Positions 23,527-31,721 of a stretch of 64,000 nt of DNA are shown here, in pieces (position 1 is the first letter of the stretch; every line of letters starts with the position of its first letter). Source of the DNA: Collinsella sp. Its GTDB lineage: Bacteria; Actinomycetota; Coriobacteriia; Coriobacteriales; Coriobacteriaceae. The position numbers and the translations under genes are program-made. The DNA lies in the NCBI GenBank assembly GCA_019424965.1, contig JAHYYL010000006.1, positions 1-64,000 on the forward strand. Direction: 5' to 3'. The notes under the pieces are model-generated. The model searched no databases. It worked only from the letters and a program-made list of their open reading frames with translations, and was not told the DNA's origin.

Positions 23527-24579
23527 ATGATCACTTCCGAGCTTTTCGGCACCGCGCCGTGCGGCACCTCCGTTCATCGTTACACCCTCAACGGGCCCGA
23601 GATCTGCGTTCGCATTATGGACTATGGCGCCACCGTGCTGGGTATCGATGTGCCCGATATTCCCGGCAACGTGCGCGATGTGGTGCTGGGCTTCGATAAG
23701 CTCGAGGATTACTTTGACAACCCCGCCTGCTTTGGCGCGACCATCGGCCCCGTGGCAAACCGCACCGCGGGCGCCACGATCACCATCGACGGCACGGACT
23801 GGCACATGCCGGCCAACGAAGGCGTCAACAACCTGCACAGCGATCTTGAGCATGGTCTGCACAAGCGCGTATGGGACGTTGAGCTCGACGAGACTCACAA
23901 CGCCGTGCGCATGACCACCTCGCTTAAGGATGGCGAGCTGGGCCTGCCCGGCAACCGAACCTTTACGGCTATGTTTACCGTTACGCGCACCGGCGTCTTC
24001 CGCATCGAGTATGGTTGCGAGAGCGACCGCGCCACCTACGTGTCCATGACCAACCACACGTACTTTAACCTTGCCGGCCATAACGCCGGCATGGACTGTG
24101 AGCACTTCTTTATCGCCAACGCTGCCCACTACTTGCCCATTAACGAGCAGAACATCCCCACCGGCGAAATCGCTCCGGTCGAGGGAACACCGTTTGACTT
24201 TCGCGAGCTGCGCCCCGTCGCACCCGGCATGGAGGCCGACGACCCGCAGATTAAGCAGGCCCGTGGCTACGATCACTGCCTGTGCATCGATGGCTATCAG
24301 TACGGCCGCAACCTGCGTCGCGCCCTACATGTCGAGGAGATGTGGACCGGTCGTGAGCTGGACTACTACACCACCGCCCCGGGCGTGCAGCTCTACACCG
24401 GCAACTGGCTGGGCGACGAGCACGCCAAGGACGATGCCAACTATGGCTGGGGCGCCGGCTTTGCCCTCGAGGCCGAGATGTACCCCGACACGCCGCACCA
24501 GCCGCTGTTCCCGCAGGGCATTGTTGGTCCGGGTCACCCCTACAGCAATGTGATCGAGTACCACTTTATGAGGCACTAA
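23527..24579 (+). CDS. galM: Aldose 1-epimerase (galactose mutarotase)
   Basis: A 350-residue beta-sandwich mutarotase supplying alpha-galactose to GalK. Seen are NRTAGATITIDG, the active-site region NNLHSDLEHGLHKRVWD, MTNHTYFNLAGH (catalytic His about residue 178) and GYDHCLCIDG, with a C-terminal AEMYPDTPHQP containing the catalytic Glu. The ATG at 23527 after TTAGGAAC is chosen; 20 in-frame codons upstream have no family match. It is divergent from the LacR-like gene and lies away from galKT. Confidence 0.93.
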   Translation: MITSELFGTAPCGTSVHRYTLNGPEICVRIMDYGATVLGIDVPDIPGNVRDVVLGFDKLEDYFDNPACFGATIGPVANRTAGATITIDGTDWHMPANEGVNNLHSDLEHGLHKRVWDVELDETHNAVRMTTSLKDGELGLPGNRTFTAMFTVTRTGVFRIEYGCESDRATYVSMTNHTYFNLAGHNAGMDCEHFFIANAAHYLPINEQNIPTGEIAPVEGTPFDFRELRPVAPGMEADDPQIKQARGYDHCLCIDGYQYGRNLRRALHVEEMWTGRELDYYTTAPGVQLYTGNWLGDEHAKDDANYGWGAGFALEAEMYPDTPHQPLFPQGIVGPGHPYSNVIEYHFMRH

Positions 24580-24606
24580 ACCCACAACGCGACATATCAC
24601 ACAGCA

Positions 24607-24640
24607 ACGCCCGCCGGCACCACCGCCGGCGGGCGTTTTT
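24607..24640 (+). terminator. Terminator of galM
   Basis: Perfect 12-bp stem ACGCCCGCCGGC / GCCGGCGGGCGT with six-base loop and a T run. Confidence 0.93.
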
Positions 24641-24684
24641 CATCTTTTGGGCGCATTTTCGCTGTGACTATATGAGTGGCATAT

Positions 24685-24838
24685 CAAAACTATGCCCATT
24701 TACTACGTTTAGCCCGGGATGCTCGAGCATGCACCGGTTTTTGTTAAATTCGCGAGCCGTCTACCTGCAGTTTTGTTTTTCTCAAATTCGACATGCTCGG
24801 CGATAGCCGATCAAACGTAGTAAATGGGCATAGTTTTT
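24685..24838. repeat. 154-bp inverted-terminus element, copy 2
   Basis: Terminal arms of 26 bp (24685-24710 and 24813-24838) match as inverted repeats at 25 of 26. Same length, same outer sequence (CAAAACTATG) and same central TCTACCTGC offset as copy 1 at 11532. The arms have kept pairing although their sequence differs from copy 1, including three adjacent bases (CTGG versus CCCA). Confidence 0.82.
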
Positions 24839-24876
24839 AACAGGCGGCATCGCACGCGTCCCTCGCAAGGGCAAAA

Positions 24877-24907
24877 TGATCCGTTTTCCTCCGTCCCCAA
24901 GGGATCA
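24877..24907. repeat. 31-bp dispersed repeat, copy 2 (reverse orientation)
   Basis: Exact reverse-complement of 7601-7631. It includes the stop codon of the orphan EIIB gene, as the galT copy adjoins the galT stop. Confidence 0.8.
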
Positions 24908-25387
24908 GTTGAACAGATTGCCGATGGGATCGGGGGCGGAACTGGGGAGATGGCGGATTTCTAGCTCTATACCGAGCTTTTGCAACTCTTTGAAGGCGGC
25001 GATGTCTGTATCGCCTACGGCAACGGCAGGCGTTGCAGAGCGCTTGCCCTCCCCCGCCCGCATATGGCCGATACTAATCTTGGTTATTGGCACACCGCCC
25101 TTAACCAGCGCGAGCGCATCGGAGGGTGAGGCCACCATGATCAGAATCAATTGGCGAGGCGTTGCGGTATGAATGATGTCGATGGCCTTTTGTACCGAGA
25201 AAAACCGCGTCCAAACGCCTTCTGGCGCCGCCACCCTCATGGGTGCCCATTGGCGCGAATCTGCCGCGATCTCATCGTTGACGATTAGGACAAGGTTGGA
25301 ACCCACGGCTTCGTTCCACAGCTCAACGTCTTGTCCGTAAATGAAACGGTCGTCGATACGTGTGAGAAGGATCTTGGGTTGAGCCAT
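24905..25387 (-). CDS. Orphan mannose/sorbose-family PTS EIIB with active-site His replaced
   Basis: A 160-residue protein colinear with the EIIB at 34602-35084 (TRIDDRF, AAPEGVWTRFFSVQKAIDII, LVKGGVPITKISIGHM). In functional members the phosphorylated residue is the His of the R-hydrophobic-x-HGQ motif (RLVHGQV, His17 in the neighbour); here the segment is RFIYGQD with Tyr17. It therefore cannot be phosphorylated in the normal way. No EIIA, EIIC or EIID adjoins it. The frame is intact, so it may be a recently inactivated duplicate or a regulatory decoy. ATG 25387 is favoured over 25414 by similarity to the neighbour. Confidence 0.85.
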   Translation of the reverse strand: MAQPKILLTRIDDRFIYGQDVELWNEAVGSNLVLIVNDEIAADSRQWAPMRVAAPEGVWTRFFSVQKAIDIIHTATPRQLILIMVASPSDALALVKGGVPITKISIGHMRAGEGKRSATPAVAVGDTDIAAFKELQKLGIELEIRHLPSSAPDPIGNLFN

Positions 25388-25526
25388 GGCTGCCCCATTC
25401 TGTTTGAGACCCATACGAGCGGGACGTCGACCACCAACTCAACAGCTGGTCAAGCGCCAGATGGACGCCGCAGACATCACGCCTCTAGTATTAGTGCATT
25501 TAAAGTGAGAAAAGCCGTCAGAACCC

Positions 25527-25555
25527 TTGCGCGGATGTGCGATGTCCCGTATCAT
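25527..25555 (+). promoter_or_regulatory. Probable tRNA promoter
   Basis: TTGCGC, 17-bp spacer, TATCAT, ending 39 bp upstream of the tRNA 5' end. Confidence 0.5.
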
Positions 25556-25594
25556 AGACAGCCGTTGACGCCTCAGTTGCGCCATCACATGGCC

Positions 25595-25670
25595 GCCAGC
25601 GTAGCTCAGTTGGTAGAGCACCGCTCTCGTAAAGCGGGGGTCACCGGTTCGAGCCCGGTCGCTGGCTCCA
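25595..25670 (+). tRNA. tRNA-Thr (anticodon CGU), CCA encoded
   Basis: Full cloverleaf: acceptor GCCAGCG / CGCTGGC, D stem GCTC/GAGC, anticodon stem CCGCT/AGCGG with loop CTCGTAA (anticodon CGT, reading ACG), T stem ACCGG/CCGGT with TTCGAGC loop, then discriminator T and genomic CCA. Confidence 0.97.
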
Positions 25671-25681
25671 TTGCACAAGAT

Positions 25682-25704
25682 AGCCGCCTTCGGGCGGCTT
25701 TTTT
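25682..25704 (+). terminator. Terminator behind the tRNA
   Basis: AGCCGCC-TTCG-GGCGGCT stem with stable tetraloop followed by a T run. Confidence 0.93.
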
Positions 25705-25878
25705 GTTGCCGATTTCGGGCGCGCATCCGCCAATCCAAGCACAACGCCGCCGGAAACTCCCCTACTCAACAAAAGCCCCGCCAACCGCAATCCCCAAAGG
25801 AACCGCGATCAGCGGGGCCCAAGCGAGCTCCCCCAAGGGATAACGCTCGCAACACGAACAGCTCAGCCGAGCAGCGCG

Positions 25879-26352
25879 CTACTCCTCCCAGAAAGCATCT
25901 GCAAGCAGCTTAAAGCAAATCTTCTTGACCGGTTGCGCGCCATCGCCCGGGAACTCGAGCGTGGGCATGTGAGGCTCGCCGGCAACAAACAGCGCAAACT
26001 TGTCGTCAGCAAGATCGCCGGCGATCGAGGCGTCGGAATCGACCAGATCGTAGTCGTCCTTCTCGTCGAACTCCTGGACCAGCGTCAGGCTGCCCGTGGC
26101 AACCTTAAAGGCCTCGCGACCCTCGACGTCGATCTGCAGGTCGTGATAGCGCTGATGCGTCTCATAGTGAGCCTCGGCTTCGGGACGCGTCGTGGGAGCC
26201 ATGACGTTCGCAAAGACCTTGTCGCCCAGAATCGGATGGCTGCCGACCTCGAGCTTCGCCGGATCGTTCTCCTCGAGCCAATCGATCAGCACGTCGAGGC
26301 CCTTGAGCATTCCACGGTACTCCTCGATATCGCCCAATGCACCGTAAATCAT
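25879..26352 (-). CDS. YhcH/YjgK/YiaL (NanQ-like) family protein
   Basis: A 157-residue cupin-like protein. Family features are the N-terminal MIYGAL, the metal-ligand region ETHQRYHDLQIDVEGRE (about 84-100) and the C-terminal FVAGEPHMP. Characterised relatives (NanQ, YhcH) speed anomer interconversion of sialic acid or act in related sugar catabolism. GAGGGGAT precedes the start. Here it ends a unit with a LacX-like epimerase and LacC2, which suggests an anomerase-like role for an amino or acidic sugar; the substrate is not evident. Confidence 0.85.
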   Translation of the reverse strand: MIYGALGDIEEYRGMLKGLDVLIDWLEENDPAKLEVGSHPILGDKVFANVMAPTTRPEAEAHYETHQRYHDLQIDVEGREAFKVATGSLTLVQEFDEKDDYDLVDSDASIAGDLADDKFALFVAGEPHMPTLEFPGDGAQPVKKICFKLLADAFWEE

Positions 26353-26384
26353 CTAAATCCCCTCTCGGATCGTTTCTTTGGCGG

Positions 26385-26516
26385 CTACTCGGCAAACGCA
26401 TTACCGACGCTGTTGCCACCCACATGCGTCTCGACCAGGGTAAGGTCGGGATTGAACACGACAGTGTCGGCGTCGCGCCCCGACATAATGCTACTGCACT
26501 TGTCGTCGACATGAGC
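26385..26516 (-). pseudogene. C-terminal remnant of a second nagA
   Basis: Reading the minus strand, 44 codons ending in a stop at 26385 give AHVVDKCSSIMSGRDADTVV and continue to GGNSVGNAFAE. This aligns without gaps to the last 43-44 residues of the intact NagA (29154-30323), about 32 of 43 identical. No start or N-terminal part is present; homology stops near 26516, just before LacC2. Divergence from the intact copy shows it is an old paralogue or a horizontally acquired copy rather than a fresh duplication. Confidence 0.8.
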
Positions 26517-26549
26517 TAGCAACCGATGCCGAGGCCGCGACACAAGCTC

Positions 26550-27485
26550 CTACAGCTCGGTCACGACAACGCCGTTGTAAACCTCATCCCAACGATCCAT
26601 GACCAGATGGCCGGTCATGGGATCCATGGCATTGAGCTTGCCGCAGGTGTTGGCGGTACGCAGAACCGTCTCGTCGTCTGCGCCAGCAGCGATGGCATGT
26701 GCGAAGCCTGCGATAGTGGAGTCGCCAGAACCCGTAGCGTTAACGGCAGGAATATCGGGCGTCTTGGCACGGAACGCGCGGCCATTGTGGAAGCCAACGG
26801 AGCCGGCAGCGCCCATGGACACGACGACCCAGGGGATATCGGAGAAGCGAGCGTCAGAGGCGAGCGCGGCGCGGAGCTCGTCCACATCGTCGGTGGTAAA
26901 GTTCGTGCCCAGAAGGCCGTTGATCTCGGTCAGGTTAGGCTTGACCAGCTCGGGCTTAATTTCGGACTTAAGGGCGGCCTCGAGCGAAGCACCCGAGGTA
27001 TCAAGCAGCACCTTGGCGCCGGCGTTCTCGGCAATGCCCGTGATCTTGGCATAGTAGTCTGCCTCGACACCGCGGGGCAGCGAACCCGAAATGGTGACGA
27101 CGTCGGCCTTACCTGCAAGCTCGGTAAACTTGGCGGTAAAGGCATCGAGCTCCTCGGGGGCAATTGTCGGGCCGCTCTCGAGCAGCTCGGTCTGGTTGCC
27201 GGCGTGGAGAATGTTAAGGCAAATGCGAGTCTCGCCCTTGATGGGCACAAAGTCGTTGTTAATACCGTTGGCGTCCATGAGCTCAGCCATGTAGGCGCCC
27301 ATGTGGCCGCCGAGCAGACCGGTTGCCACAACGTCGTCGCCCAGCTGGCCCAGGACGCGGGCCACGTTGAGGCCCTTGCCGCCGGCGGTCTTTTCGGGCG
27401 TCACACGGTTGACGTCGTCGATAATGAGCTCATCGAGCTGATAGCGCGTATCGACAGACGGGTTCATCGTAACGGTGAGGATCAT
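26550..27485 (-). CDS. lacC: Tagatose-6-phosphate kinase / 1-phosphofructokinase family (second copy)
   Basis: A 311-residue PfkB kinase nearly identical in layout to the LacC at 7944: AGGKGLNVARVL near residue 40 and NATGSGDSTIAGF near 250. Being among nagA, agaS and the amino-sugar PTS, it most likely phosphorylates the tagatose-6-phosphate made by AgaS from galactosamine-6-phosphate. It lies 59 bp downstream of the LacX-like gene on the same strand. The aldolase needed next could be the one at 46-903. Confidence 0.87.
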   Translation of the reverse strand: MILTVTMNPSVDTRYQLDELIIDDVNRVTPEKTAGGKGLNVARVLGQLGDDVVATGLLGGHMGAYMAELMDANGINNDFVPIKGETRICLNILHAGNQTELLESGPTIAPEELDAFTAKFTELAGKADVVTISGSLPRGVEADYYAKITGIAENAGAKVLLDTSGASLEAALKSEIKPELVKPNLTEINGLLGTNFTTDDVDELRAALASDARFSDIPWVVVSMGAAGSVGFHNGRAFRAKTPDIPAVNATGSGDSTIAGFAHAIAAGADDETVLRTANTCGKLNAMDPMTGHLVMDRWDEVYNGVVVTEL

Positions 27486-27544
27486 TTTTAGCTCCTTATC
27501 TCGCAGGCTCCTTGTGCCTCGCGATACGAGTCGACAAAACGGAA

Positions 27545-28417
27545 TTACAGAATCTCAATCGTGAACGAGCGAACGACGGTCTCCTTAGGCTTGGCGACAA
27601 GGCAGCCGCGCTTGTGCTCAAGCACGTCATCCTCATCGGAACAGGTCGAAAGGCCGCCCCAGGGCTCAACTGCCACAAAATCGCCCTCGGGCTTACTCCA
27701 CACAATAAGATACGGGAAACCCTCAAAGCTCAGGCGAACGCCCTTGTCCTCGCCCTTCTTGGAGAGCGTGACCTGACGGCTCTCGAGCACGTCAAAGATG
27801 GTCTCCGCGAAATCGAAGAGCTCGTGCGATAGGGGCAGCGTCTTTCCCACCATGGGGTTCTTTGAACGGTTAGCTACATCAATCAATCCGGTCGAGGGTA
27901 CGGCGGTACAAAGCTCCGCAGCCTCGTCTTTCTCAAAACGCAACTCGTAGTCCGTATAGGCCTCACCCTCGTCGAGCGGACACCTAAAGCCGGGATGACC
28001 GCCGATAAAGAACGGCATGTCCTCGGTACCCTCGTTGGTAACCTCATAGGCGACACGCACGGCGGCGTCCTCAAGCGTATAACGAGCAACAAGCTTAAAC
28101 GGATACGGATAATCGCTCAGCAGCGCGGCGTTATCCTCGGATGCCAGGCACATAGCCAGCTCGTTTGCGCTTTGGCTCAACAGCTTCCACTCCTGCTTGC
28201 GCGCAAAGCCGTGGCGGGCGAGCTTCACATGATGCCCGGCAAACGTCATGGCGCTACCATCGCGCAAGCCTCCGCAAATCGGGAAGCAAATCGGTGCCTG
28301 GCCGGACCACACGGCGGGATCGCCCTGCCACAGATACTCGCGACCGTCGGCCTCAATCGAGGTAAACGAGCCGCCGCCCGTCTCGGCCCTGACCAAAGGA
28401 CAAACCCGCACGTTCAT
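27545..28417 (-). CDS. LacX-like aldose 1-epimerase family protein
   Basis: A 290-residue galactose-mutarotase-like protein distinct from GalM. Features: GREYLWQGDPAVW at the N-terminus, HGFARKQEW, FFIGGHPGFRCP (conserved His) and VAVEPWGG near the C-terminus, which match the LacX/YihR group often found in lactose and amino-sugar operons. The start at 28417 fits the family N-terminus; an ATG at 28441 is also possible and neither has a strong ribosome site. It is divergent from the flavodoxin gene with very little space, so promoters overlap. Substrate unknown. Confidence 0.83.
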   Translation of the reverse strand: MNVRVCPLVRAETGGGSFTSIEADGREYLWQGDPAVWSGQAPICFPICGGLRDGSAMTFAGHHVKLARHGFARKQEWKLLSQSANELAMCLASEDNAALLSDYPYPFKLVARYTLEDAAVRVAYEVTNEGTEDMPFFIGGHPGFRCPLDEGEAYTDYELRFEKDEAAELCTAVPSTGLIDVANRSKNPMVGKTLPLSHELFDFAETIFDVLESRQVTLSKKGEDKGVRLSFEGFPYLIVWSKPEGDFVAVEPWGGLSTCSDEDDVLEHKRGCLVAKPKETVVRSFTIEIL

Positions 28418-28493
28418 CGATGCGTCCGGTATCCCAGCCATGCAACGGGGTACCATATAGACATTAATGCAATTACAGCTGAAAGGCCTTCTT

Positions 28494-29078
28494 ATGCGAA
28501 CCATCATCCTTTATGCCTCACGCCACCACGGCAATACGAAAAAGCTCGTGGACGCCATCGTCGAGGCGCACCCCGAAATCGATACCCTCGACGTGAAGTC
28601 ACTCGGTAAAAACGAGTACCCCGACCTGCACGAATACCATCTGATCGGCGTCGCCACGGGCATTTATTACTCCGAGATCGACAAAGATATGGCGCGCGTG
28701 CTCACTAACGTGCTGCAGCCGCAGGACAAGGTATTTGGCCTTATGACCTACGGTGGCAAAAACAAGTGGTACGGCAAGGATATCGATGGCATCTGCCGCA
28801 TGAGGCAGGCCATCTTTATGGGTGTCTACGGCTGCCCCGGCTTTGATACGTGGGGGCCGTTCAAACTCACCGGCGGTGTCCAAAAGGGACACCCGACCGC
28901 TGAGGAAATTAAGGGCGCCGTCGACTTCTTCGACAAAATCGAAGACGAGTATGGCGAGATCATCGTCGAAGAGTACGCCAAGCGCGAGAAGCGTCTAGCC
29001 TACGAAAAGGAGCATCCTGCAGGAGGTCTTGTGGCCGGCGTTAAGCGCACGGCAAAGAAGATCGCTAACAAGCTGTAA
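28494..29078 (+). CDS. Flavodoxin family protein
   Basis: A 194-residue flavodoxin-fold protein with the FMN phosphate loop YASRHHGNTKKL at residues 8-19 and an aromatic loop near LMTYGGKNKWYG. It resembles the long flavodoxin/EF0520-type proteins of anaerobes. The C-terminal 40 residues are highly charged (EEYAKREKRLAYEKEHP) and end in a basic helix. AAAGG precedes ATG 28494. Its electron partner is not in the neighbourhood and a link to sugar use is not evident. Confidence 0.85.
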   Translation: MRTIILYASRHHGNTKKLVDAIVEAHPEIDTLDVKSLGKNEYPDLHEYHLIGVATGIYYSEIDKDMARVLTNVLQPQDKVFGLMTYGGKNKWYGKDIDGICRMRQAIFMGVYGCPGFDTWGPFKLTGGVQKGHPTAEEIKGAVDFFDKIEDEYGEIIVEEYAKREKRLAYEKEHPAGGLVAGVKRTAKKIANKL

Positions 29079-29109
29079 CTGTTAAGGTGCTTTTGAGCGT
29101 TTAACCCAT

Positions 29110-29147
29110 ACGGCGGGTCCGAGCAGATTCGGGCCCGCCGTCTTTTT
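29110..29147 (+). terminator. Terminator of the flavodoxin gene
   Basis: ACGGCGGGTCCGA with TCGGGCCCGCCGT, one mismatch, followed by CTTTTT. Confidence 0.88.
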
Positions 29148-29153
29148 CTATCG

Positions 29154-30323
29154 TTACTCGGTAAAGGCGTTGCCGACGCTCTGGCCGCCAACATAGGTCT
29201 CTACGAGGGTGAGCTCGTGGTCGAACACGACAAAGTCGGCGTCGCGACCCGGCATGATGCTGCCGCACTTATCCTCGATGTGCGCGGAGCGTGCCGGCAC
29301 CTCGGTTGCCATGCGAATGGCGATATCGGCGCTGGCGATGCCCCAGTCGACGATGTTCTTGACGCCTTGGGCAAGCGTGAGCACCGAGCCGGCAATGCTC
29401 TTGCCGTCGGCGAGCCAGCACAGGTTGTCCTTCATGATGACGTCCATGCCACCACTGGTGTAGCTGCCCTCGGGCATGCCGCCGCAACCCAGGCAGTCGG
29501 TGATGAGTACCGTATGCTGCCAGCCCTTTGCCTGCAGCAGCGCCTTGATGGCGGCAGGGTTCACGTGCTTGCCGTCACAGATGATCTCGGCGTAGGTCTC
29601 GGGCGTGGACATGGCAGCGCCCACGACACCGGGCTCACGGTGATGCAGTCCGCGCTGGCCGTTATAGGTATGCGTAAAGCAGCTGGCACCGGCGTTGATG
29701 GCGGCGATGCACTCATCGTAGGTGGCGTCGGAGTGACCGATACTGGTCACCACGCCCTTGGCGTTCAGAGCAGCCGCATAAGCAGCGGCGCCATCGCGCT
29801 CGGCAGCCATGGCGCTCTTAACGATGCGACCACCCGCAGCCTCCTGCCACTGATCGAAGACCTCCTCGGAGGGATCGATAAGATAAGCGGGGTTCTGCGC
29901 GCCCACGTGCTTCATGGTAAAGAAGGGCCCCTCCAGGTAGATGCCCTGAATGCGAGCACCGCAGAAATCGGGGCCGCGACCCTCGTCCGCCTGAGCGATG
30001 GCGGCGCAGGCATCCTTGATCTGCTCGACGCCATCGGTGAACGTCGTGGGCAGCCAGCTGGTGGTACCACGACGGGCGAGCTCGGTCGAGCTGATATCGA
30101 TGCCCTCGGGATCGTTATCGGTAGTCGAGTGGTTATAGAAGCCATGGATGTGGGTGTCGACCATACCCGGCGCGATCCACGATCCCGTGTAGTCCTTAAT
30201 CTCGCAAGAGGGCTCGTCGGCCTGCCAGGCGCCAAAGACGCCATCCTCGACCATAAGATAGCCGCCCAGTTGCGGGCCTGCCGGCAAGAAGAACTTGTCA
30301 GCCTTAATTGCGTACGTGCTCAT
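29154..30323 (-). CDS. nagA: N-acetylglucosamine/galactosamine-6-phosphate deacetylase
   Basis: A 389-residue amidohydrolase removing the acetyl group from an N-acetylhexosamine-6-phosphate. Metal and catalytic motifs: MVDTHIHGF (about 54-62), YLEGPFF, SIGHSDATYDE, CFTHTYNGQRGLHHREPG and the catalytic Asp in LITDCLGCGG. Start at 30323 with AGGAG. NagA cannot be assigned to GlcNAc or GalNAc from sequence, but the AgaS neighbour favours GalNAc-6-phosphate. A terminator separates it from agaS, so it has its own promoter. Confidence 0.93.
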   Translation of the reverse strand: MSTYAIKADKFFLPAGPQLGGYLMVEDGVFGAWQADEPSCEIKDYTGSWIAPGMVDTHIHGFYNHSTTDNDPEGIDISSTELARRGTTSWLPTTFTDGVEQIKDACAAIAQADEGRGPDFCGARIQGIYLEGPFFTMKHVGAQNPAYLIDPSEEVFDQWQEAAGGRIVKSAMAAERDGAAAYAAALNAKGVVTSIGHSDATYDECIAAINAGASCFTHTYNGQRGLHHREPGVVGAAMSTPETYAEIICDGKHVNPAAIKALLQAKGWQHTVLITDCLGCGGMPEGSYTSGGMDVIMKDNLCWLADGKSIAGSVLTLAQGVKNIVDWGIASADIAIRMATEVPARSAHIEDKCGSIMPGRDADFVVFDHELTLVETYVGGQSVGNAFTE

Positions 30324-30382
30324 ATGCACTCCTCGCTTCTAAAGCAGTTGACTGTGGTGATGCTTATACCCAGTTCACGTAA

Positions 30383-30424
30383 AACAAAAAGCGCCCGCCC
30401 GCCGTTATGAGCGGACGGGCGCCC
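30383..30424 (-). terminator. Terminator of agaS
   Basis: On the minus strand GGGCGCCCGTCCGC pairs with GGCGGGCGGGCGC (minor mismatch), then TTTTTGTTTT. Confidence 0.88.
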
Positions 30425-30440
30425 TTACAGGGGGACGCGA

Positions 30441-31607
30441 TTAAGCGGTGAAGGGGTGAATCGTCACGCCCTTGACCACGCGGTTGACCGTGCCGGTGGG
30501 GCTCGGCGTATCGGGCGTGTTGCCCACGCGCACGGAGTTGAGCAGGCTGATTGCCTGGGCAAACATCACGAACGGCAGAGCAAGGTAGCCCTCGGGAAGC
30601 GCCTCGTAGCCCTTAAAGGTGAAGGACTCGCCCTCATAGACAGTAGCGCCATCCTGCTGAACGGCAACGGTGTGCTGAGCAATATCGTCGCCACCGATCT
30701 CGTTGAGGATGTCGATGTCGTACTGACGGGTGTAGGCGTCGTTGTTGACGAACACGAAGACGAGCGTCTTATCGTCGACGAAGGACTTAGGTCCGTGACG
30801 ATAGCCCATGGAGGTGTCGTAGGAAGTAGCAACCAGACCGTGAGCGAGCTCGAGGATCTTGAGCTGGCTCTCCTGGGCAAGGCCACCGAAGGAGCCAGAA
30901 CCCAAGTAGGTCACGCGGTTGAAGTCGCCAGCCAGGTAATCGGCGATCTCAGGCTCACGGGAGATGACCTCCTCGCCCATCTTGGCGATGGTCTCGACCC
31001 ACTCGGCCTTCTGCTCGTCAGAGGCAGTGTCGAAAATAAGGGTGGAGAGCAGGGTCATGCAGGTGTAGGAACCAGTCATGGCGAAGCCCTTGTCGTTGGC
31101 GCGCGGGATGAGCAGCGTCAGCGCATTGGGATCATCGGCAGACTCGACGGCAAGCTTGCCCTCGGGAGCGCAGGTGATGTTGAGGAACTTGACGTTGTGG
31201 ACGAGCTCCTTGGCAACGGCAACGGCGGCAAGGCTCTCGGGGCTGTTACCAGAGCGGGCAAAGGAAACCACGAGCGTGGGATCCTCGGCGCGCAGGAAGT
31301 CGCGCGGGGCGCTCACGATGTCGGTCGTGGCGATGGGCTTAAAGTCGTAGAGATCAGTGTTGCCAGCGTGACGCAGGTACGGGGCGCAGGTATCGCCAAC
31401 GTAGTCGGACGTACCGGCACCGGTGAAGACAACGGACAGACGACCCTCGCCCATAGCGCGAGCCTCGGCCAGGAAGGCCTCGATGGCCTCCTTGTTCTCG
31501 CGATAGATGTTGAGCGTATCACGCCAAAGCTCGGGCTGCTGAGCAATCTCGGCCGTGGTGATCTGGGCGCCGAGCTCGGTGAGCTCCTCGACACTCTTCT
31601 CGAACAT
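30441..31607 (-). CDS. agaS: SIS-domain galactosamine-6-phosphate deaminase/isomerase
   Basis: A 388-residue double-SIS protein of the AgaS group, which deaminates galactosamine-6-phosphate to tagatose-6-phosphate. Phosphosugar-binding loops VVFTGAGTSDYVGD (about 59-72) and VVSFARSGNSPESL (about 113-126), and a second SIS core at YLGSGSFGGLAQESQLK, with MGYRHGPKSF as the active-site loop. The start at 31607 is preceded by AGAGAGG. A DasR/NagR-like operator lies about 60 bp upstream. Its product would be used by LacC2, linking amino sugars to the tagatose pathway. Confidence 0.92.
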   Translation of the reverse strand: MFEKSVEELTELGAQITTAEIAQQPELWRDTLNIYRENKEAIEAFLAEARAMGEGRLSVVFTGAGTSDYVGDTCAPYLRHAGNTDLYDFKPIATTDIVSAPRDFLRAEDPTLVVSFARSGNSPESLAAVAVAKELVHNVKFLNITCAPEGKLAVESADDPNALTLLIPRANDKGFAMTGSYTCMTLLSTLIFDTASDEQKAEWVETIAKMGEEVISREPEIADYLAGDFNRVTYLGSGSFGGLAQESQLKILELAHGLVATSYDTSMGYRHGPKSFVDDKTLVFVFVNNDAYTRQYDIDILNEIGGDDIAQHTVAVQQDGATVYEGESFTFKGYEALPEGYLALPFVMFAQAISLLNSVRVGNTPDTPSPTGTVNRVVKGVTIHPFTA

Positions 31608-31662
31608 TTCTAATACCTCTCTCTAGAAGTAATCCTCTGACGTGCAATTATACACTTCGGTT

Positions 31663-31685
31663 GGTTATCTGGTAGTAACCAGTTA
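31663..31685 (-). promoter_or_regulatory. GntR/NagR-type operator upstream of agaS
   Basis: Contains CTGGTAGTAACCAG (31669-31682); on the minus strand it reads ACTGGTTACTACCAG, close to the ACTGGTCTAGACCAGT consensus known for DasR/NagR. A second TGGTAGTAACCA copy is upstream of the PTS operon. Confidence 0.7.
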
Positions 31686-31721
31686 AATGCAAAGAATCAC
31701 CATATGGAAACGATGCGAGCA

